DNA of 34,215 nt from Candidatus Paralachnospira avium (lineage in GTDB: Bacteria > Bacillota > Clostridia > Lachnospirales > Lachnospiraceae), in contig CAJFUL010000057.1 in assembly GCA_904420245.1 (NCBI GenBank), forward strand, positions 1-34,215, in the 5' to 3' direction. Position numbers and translations under genes: made by a program. Positions 31,442 to 34,215 of the stretch are shown one piece after another. The notes under the pieces were generated by a model. It ran no database searches, had not been told where the DNA came from, and was given only the letters and a program-made list of their open reading frames with translations. The first letter of the stretch is position 1; every line of letters starts with the position of its first letter.

Positions 31442-33310
31442 TCACGCGGCTCTCTTCCATTTTAATAAGAAAGCAGAATGGATGATGACAAAGACGGAGC
31501 CGGCATTGTGGACCAGAGCGCCCACCACCGGATCCAGGAGGCCGGTGATGGCCAGGAGGATGGCGGCGAAATTGAGGACCATGGAAAAAGCCAGATTCCA
31601 TTTGATGGTCTTCATCATCCGTCTGGACAGCCGGAGAAGGTGGGGAAGCTCCCGGATCTCGTCGTCTACCAGAACGATGTCCGCGGCTGAAGCCGCGATG
31701 TCGCTGCCGATGCCGCCCATGGCAATGCCCACATGGGCCGTTTTTAACGCCGGCGCATCGTTGATGCCGTCTCCCATCATGCAGACTCTGCGGCCTGTTT
31801 TCTGAGCCTGCTCGATGAACCGCAGCTTATCCTCCGGCAGGCAGCCGGCTCTCCATTGGGAGATGGAGAGCTGTCCCGCGATATGGCGGGCAGCGTTTTC
31901 ACGGTCTCCGGTCAGCAGGATGGGAGTCACGCCGCTTTCTTCGATCTGGCGGATCATGGCGGGAGCTTCAGGCCGCAGTTCATCGGACAGGGCGATGAAG
32001 CCTGCGGCCTCTCCGGCGGCGGCCAGATAGATGATGGTGCAGCCCCGGTCCAGATATTCCCGGACCGTCTGCTCCGGGACGGGGGTTATGCCGTTTTCCG
32101 AAAGCAGTTTCGCGTTTCCCGCCAGGATCTCGCTGCCGTTTACAAGGGCTCTGACGCCCTGACCGGGGATCATGGAAAATTCTTCCGGCTCCGGAAGAGG
32201 AAATTCCCGGATGCCGGATTCCTGAAAGCCCCGGACGATGGCTTTTCCAAGAGGGTGTTCGGACCGGCCCTCCGCCGCGGCGGCCAGGGCATACAGCTCC
32301 TCGTCCGAGCAGGTCCCGGACAGGGATCTGACGGCGCATACCCGGGGAGTCCCGCAGGTCAGAGTCCCCGTCTTGTCAAAGGCGATGGAGGACACTCCGG
32401 CCAGACGCTCCAGGGCATCTCCCTCCCGGACCAGAAAGCCATGGCGGGTGGAATTTCCGATGGCCGCCATGATGGCGGTGGGAGTGGCCAGTACCAGGGC
32501 GCAGGGACAGAACACCACCAGGATAGTCACGGAACGGATGATCTGACCGGTGGCCAGCCAGGTGAGGACTGCGGCCGACAGGGCGATCACCACGATCCAT
32601 GTGGCCCACCGGTCAGCCAGCCCTACGATCTTGGCCTTGCCCGCATCGGCGGACTGGACCAGGCGGATCATCCTCTGGAGGGAGCTGTCCTCCCCCACCT
32701 TGACCGCCTCCATATCGAAGGAGCCGAACTGGTTTACCGTGCCGCTGGAGACCTCATCCCCGGCGCCCTTATCCACCGGAAGGGATTCTCCCGTCATGAC
32801 GGCCTGGTTGATGGAGGTCTGGCCCGCCAGGATCTTTCCGTCCACCGGGATCGTCTCGCCGGGAAGGACGCGGAGCCTGTCGCCCACCTGCACCTGCTCT
32901 GCCGGAACGAGGATCTCTTCTCCGTCCCGGAGGAGGCGGGCCGTCTGCGGGGTCAGATGGACCAGCTTTTCAATGCCGGCCCTGGCCTTTGCTACGGTCA
33001 GCTCTTCCAGAAGGCCGCCCAGCTGCATGATGAAGGCCACCTCTCCGGCGGCGAAGATCTCGCCGATGATGACGGAGGCCGCCAGGGCGATGGAGACCAG
33101 CACGTCGGCCTTGATGTCAAATTCTGTCACCAGCCCGATGACGGCCTCCAGGATGATGGGAATGCCGCAGAGAACGATGGCGGCCCACGCGGGGTCCATG
33201 GGGAGCGGGAGGTCCAGCAGGCTCAGCGCCAGCGCGGCCGCCGACAGAGCCAGGAAGACGATATTCCTCCGGATCCCTCCCCATTCCAAAAGCTTTTCCA
33301 AAGATTTCAT
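31442..33310 (-). CDS. Heavy-metal P-type ATPase (P1B), probably copper
   Basis: A 622-residue transporter without an N-terminal HMA metal-binding domain. The actuator domain has VMTGESLPVDKG; the metal site in the membrane is Cys268-Pro-Cys270 (VVFCPCALVLATPTA); phosphorylated Asp312 is in FDKTGTLT; the HP pair is in SEHPLG; GDGINDAPAL completes the P domain. The last TM segment reads VHNAGSVFVIIHSAF, a less common variant, so metal selectivity is not certain. Adjacent csoR and the CsoR-like operators point to copper(I) export. GGAGGAG lies about 8 bases ahead of ATG 33310. A terminator-like hairpin precedes it. Confidence 0.92.
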   Translation of the reverse strand: MKSLEKLLEWGGIRRNIVFLALSAAALALSLLDLPLPMDPAWAAIVLCGIPIILEAVIGLVTEFDIKADVLVSIALAASVIIGEIFAAGEVAFIMQLGGLLEELTVAKARAGIEKLVHLTPQTARLLRDGEEILVPAEQVQVGDRLRVLPGETIPVDGKILAGQTSINQAVMTGESLPVDKGAGDEVSSGTVNQFGSFDMEAVKVGEDSSLQRMIRLVQSADAGKAKIVGLADRWATWIVVIALSAAVLTWLATGQIIRSVTILVVFCPCALVLATPTAIMAAIGNSTRHGFLVREGDALERLAGVSSIAFDKTGTLTCGTPRVCAVRSLSGTCSDEELYALAAAAEGRSEHPLGKAIVRGFQESGIREFPLPEPEEFSMIPGQGVRALVNGSEILAGNAKLLSENGITPVPEQTVREYLDRGCTIIYLAAAGEAAGFIALSDELRPEAPAMIRQIEESGVTPILLTGDRENAARHIAGQLSISQWRAGCLPEDKLRFIEQAQKTGRRVCMMGDGINDAPALKTAHVGIAMGGIGSDIAASAADIVLVDDEIRELPHLLRLSRRMMKTIKWNLAFSMVLNFAAILLAITGLLDPVVGALVHNAGSVFVIIHSAFLLKWKRAA

Positions 33311-33329
33311 GATGTCTCCTCCATAACAT

Positions 33330-33356
33330 AAAAAGGGATCCTGTCACGCAGGATCC
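33330..33356 (-). terminator. Terminator-like hairpin in the P-type ATPase leader (possible attenuator)
   Basis: On the minus strand GGATCCTG (33356-33349) pairs with CAGGATCC (33343-33336) around a 5-base loop, then C and TTTTT. It lies between the ATPase promoter and its start codon, 20 bases before the ATG. Confidence 0.7.
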
Positions 33357-33369
33357 TTCGCCTGCGGTG

Positions 33370-33412
33370 GGCCGCTTACGCGGCCGGAGATCCGCCCTTT
33401 ATCCGGCGGATC
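33370..33412 (-). other. Two further hairpins in the ATPase leader
   Basis: GATCCGCC/GGCGGATC (33389-33396 with 33405-33412, 8 bp) and GGCCGC/GCGGCC around a GTAA-type loop (33370-33375 with 33380-33385, 6 bp) precede the terminator-like hairpin. Together the three stems occupy most of the leader. No ORF with a ribosome site is present. Confidence 0.6.
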
Positions 33413-33425
33413 CGGAAAGCCCTCC

Positions 33426-33470
33426 TATACATATTGGGGTATGGGTATATTATACATATGGGGGTATGGG
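33426..33470. repeat. 20-nt direct repeats over the ATPase promoter (CsoR-type half-sites)
   Basis: Two copies, 33426-33445 and 33451-33470, are identical at 19 of 20 positions and separated by 5 bases. Each has TATACATAT then a GGGGTATGGG core. The GGGGTAT core is the half-site of known CsoR operators. One copy covers the -35/-10 spacer, the other the transcript start. Confidence 0.8.
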
Positions 33471-33477
33471 TTGTCAA
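33449..33477 (-). promoter_or_regulatory. Promoter of the P-type ATPase
   Basis: TTGACA (33477 down to 33472), a 17-base spacer and TATAAT (33454 down to 33449), a perfect consensus, typical of a strong promoter kept silent by a repressor. The start near 33442 gives a 132-base leader. Confidence 0.88.
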
Positions 33478-33560
33478 GGCAGGAAAAGAGGACTGACCTG
33501 TGGGCTTTCGCCTTTGAGGCGGGACGCTTCCGTCCGCCGCGGCGCGCGTCTTTATCAAAG

Positions 33561-33588
33561 AAAAAAGGATCCCGCAGACGCAGGATCC
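33561..33588 (-). terminator. Intrinsic terminator of csoR
   Basis: On the minus strand GGATCCTGC (33588-33580) pairs with GCGGGATCC (33575-33567) through 9 bp (one G-T) around a 4-base loop, followed by TTTTTT. It shares AGGATCCTGCGT with the hairpin at 33330-33356. Confidence 0.85.
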
Positions 33589-33603
33589 TCAGATCGTGGA
33601 TCG

Positions 33604-33879
33604 CTACCCCATATTGGAGAAGCGCTCCACTGCTTTTGTAAAATTGGCGATGGTCTTGTCGGCGTCCCCATGCTCGATGCCGTCCCGGACACAGTGCCGG
33701 ATATGCCCTTCCAGCACCACCTGGCCGCAGCGGTGGAGGGCGGATTTGGCCGCGTTTATCTGGGACAGGATGTCTTCGCAGGGCACATCCTCATCGATCA
33801 TCCGGTCGATGGCCTGGACCTGGCCGATGATCTTCTTCAGTCTCCGGTGCAGGTTTTCGGAATCCATGCATTGTCTCAT
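33604..33879 (-). CDS. csoR: CsoR-family copper-sensing repressor
   Basis: A 91-residue all-helical repressor. It has the Cu(I) ligands of the family, Cys34 (DVPCEDIL), His59 and Cys63 (EGHIRHC), at the same spacing as Cys36/His61/Cys65 of the Mycobacterium protein. Copper binding releases it from DNA and induces efflux. AGGAGG lies 6 to 8 bases upstream of ATG 33879. It has its own promoter with an operator, ends in a terminator, and is upstream of the ATPase on the same strand but separately transcribed. Confidence 0.93.
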   Translation of the reverse strand: MRQCMDSENLHRRLKKIIGQVQAIDRMIDEDVPCEDILSQINAAKSALHRCGQVVLEGHIRHCVRDGIEHGDADKTIANFTKAVERFSNMG

Positions 33880-33892
33880 TTGCTCACCTCCT

Positions 33893-33909
33893 GTACCCGT
33901 AGGGGTATA
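33893..33909. promoter_or_regulatory. CsoR-type operator at the csoR promoter
   Basis: TACCC-GTAG-GGGTA (33894-33907) within GTACCCGTAGGGGTATA, an inverted repeat very close to the TACCC..GGGTA operators of CsoR in other Firmicutes. It covers the predicted csoR transcript start, so csoR should repress itself. Confidence 0.85.
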
Positions 33910-33914
33910 ACCAT

Positions 33915-33943
33915 ATTATCTTGGAACGGATGCGGTTTGTCAA
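33915..33943 (-). promoter_or_regulatory. Promoter of csoR
   Basis: TTGACA (33943 down to 33938), a 17-base spacer and GATAAT (33920 down to 33915). The start near 33908 lies in the CsoR operator. Confidence 0.85.
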
Positions 33944-33964
33944 GCTTGGTTTTGGGGCCGGCTG

Positions 33965-33993
33965 TCATAAATCCCTGCGGCCTGCCATATGAT
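33965..33993 (+). promoter_or_regulatory. Sigma-E-like sporulation promoter
   Basis: TCATAAA (33965-33971), a 14-base spacer and CATATGAT (33986-33993) match the general form of the mother-cell sigma-E promoter (-35 near KMATATT, about 14 bases, -10 near CATACAAT). spoIIID is transcribed by sigma-E in Bacillus. Recognised by eye only. Confidence 0.5.
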
Positions 33994-34020
33994 GTAAAAA
34001 ACAAGTAGCGGAGCGCATCC

Positions 34021-34152
34021 TTGAAAGAATACATAGAAGAGCGGGCTGTGGAAATAGCCAACTATATCATCGAGGAAAAAGCGACAGTGAGGCAGGCGGC
34101 CAAGAAATTTGGAGTATCCAAGTCGACCATACATATGGAAGTAACAAAATAG
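34021..34152 (+). pseudogene. spoIIID: Truncated spoIIID (mother-cell sporulation regulator)
   Basis: A 43-residue product from TTG 34021 to TAG 34150. LKEYIEERAVEIANYIIEE and ATVRQAAKKFGVSKSTIH match the N-terminal half of SpoIIID, including the helix-turn-helix. The family continues with a K-D-V-T-E-R segment and about 40 basic residues; here the reading changes to HMEVTK and stops. No frame downstream to the window end restores the rest. A sigma-E-like promoter lies upstream. The initiator is TTG with a GCGGAG site in front. Either a decayed copy or a short expressed HTH protein. Confidence 0.6.
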
Positions 34153-34215
34153 AATGGTCTGTATGGGTAATACAATAGAGATATTAAATCTAAGAGAATA
34201 GGAATACAGCAAGCG

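Overview
The window looks like chromosomal DNA of a spore-forming Clostridia, most likely family Lachnospiraceae. It is GC-rich and carries strong AGGAGG-type ribosome sites, TTGACA/TATAAT promoters, a CIRCE heat-shock operator, an Opu osmolyte system behind a c-di-AMP riboswitch, a CsoR copper repressor and a spoIIID-like fragment. This placement is inferred from gene content, not from a marker gene. Almost all of the window is ordinary housekeeping and accessory chromosome. I see no rRNA, tRNA, CRISPR array, transposase or phage gene.

Layout. Positions 1-807: AT-rich leader, then an Hsp20 gene under promoter/CIRCE control. 940-4800: a small coiled protein, then a coupled run of aminotransferase, B12-type radical SAM protein, endonuclease III and a 35-residue membrane peptide. 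4921-6573: a secreted VanW protein with its own promoter and terminator. 6695-9426: four overlapping genes (stand-alone AIR-synthase C-domain protein, Lrp/AsnC regulator, second aminotransferase, tRNA methyltransferase TrmL). 9475-14015, minus strand: mutS2, OmpR-type regulator and sensor kinase in one operon. 14199-18783, plus strand: an HtrA-like PDZ protein without its catalytic triad, the YhaM-type nuclease, RlmD, and a divergent uracil-DNA-glycosylase-like protein. 18983-22880, minus strand: osmoprotectant ABC transporter with a c-di-AMP (ydaO-type) riboswitch in a leader of about 490 nt. 23111-25549, plus strand: membrane-bound XRE regulator, alpha/beta hydrolase, alkyltransferase-like protein. 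25546-26907, minus strand: OGG-type DNA glycosylase and a NimA/PNPOx-like protein. 27054-28550: malQ. 28554-31374, minus strand: homocysteine-methyltransferase-family protein, shikimate-dehydrogenase-like protein and a DUF5808-type membrane protein. 31442-33943, minus strand: copper module of P-type ATPase and CsoR, each with its own promoter. 33965-34152, plus strand: a sigma-E-like promoter followed by a truncated spoIIID.

How the parts work together. The best-supported regulatory circuits are HrcA/CIRCE control of hsp20, c-di-AMP control of osmolyte uptake, and CsoR control of copper efflux. DNA repair and RNA maintenance are well represented (nth, mutS2, OGG, ATL, trmL, rlmD, yhaM).

The observations most worth a second look are the catalytically dead HtrA-like protein, the structured region ahead of the c-di-AMP aptamer, the near-perfect 20-nt direct repeats and the terminator-like hairpin in the copper ATPase leader, the divergent UDG-like protein, the AroE paralogue lacking the usual shikimate-binding serine, and the spoIIID fragment. 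I did not find a clear, wholly new multi-gene system.
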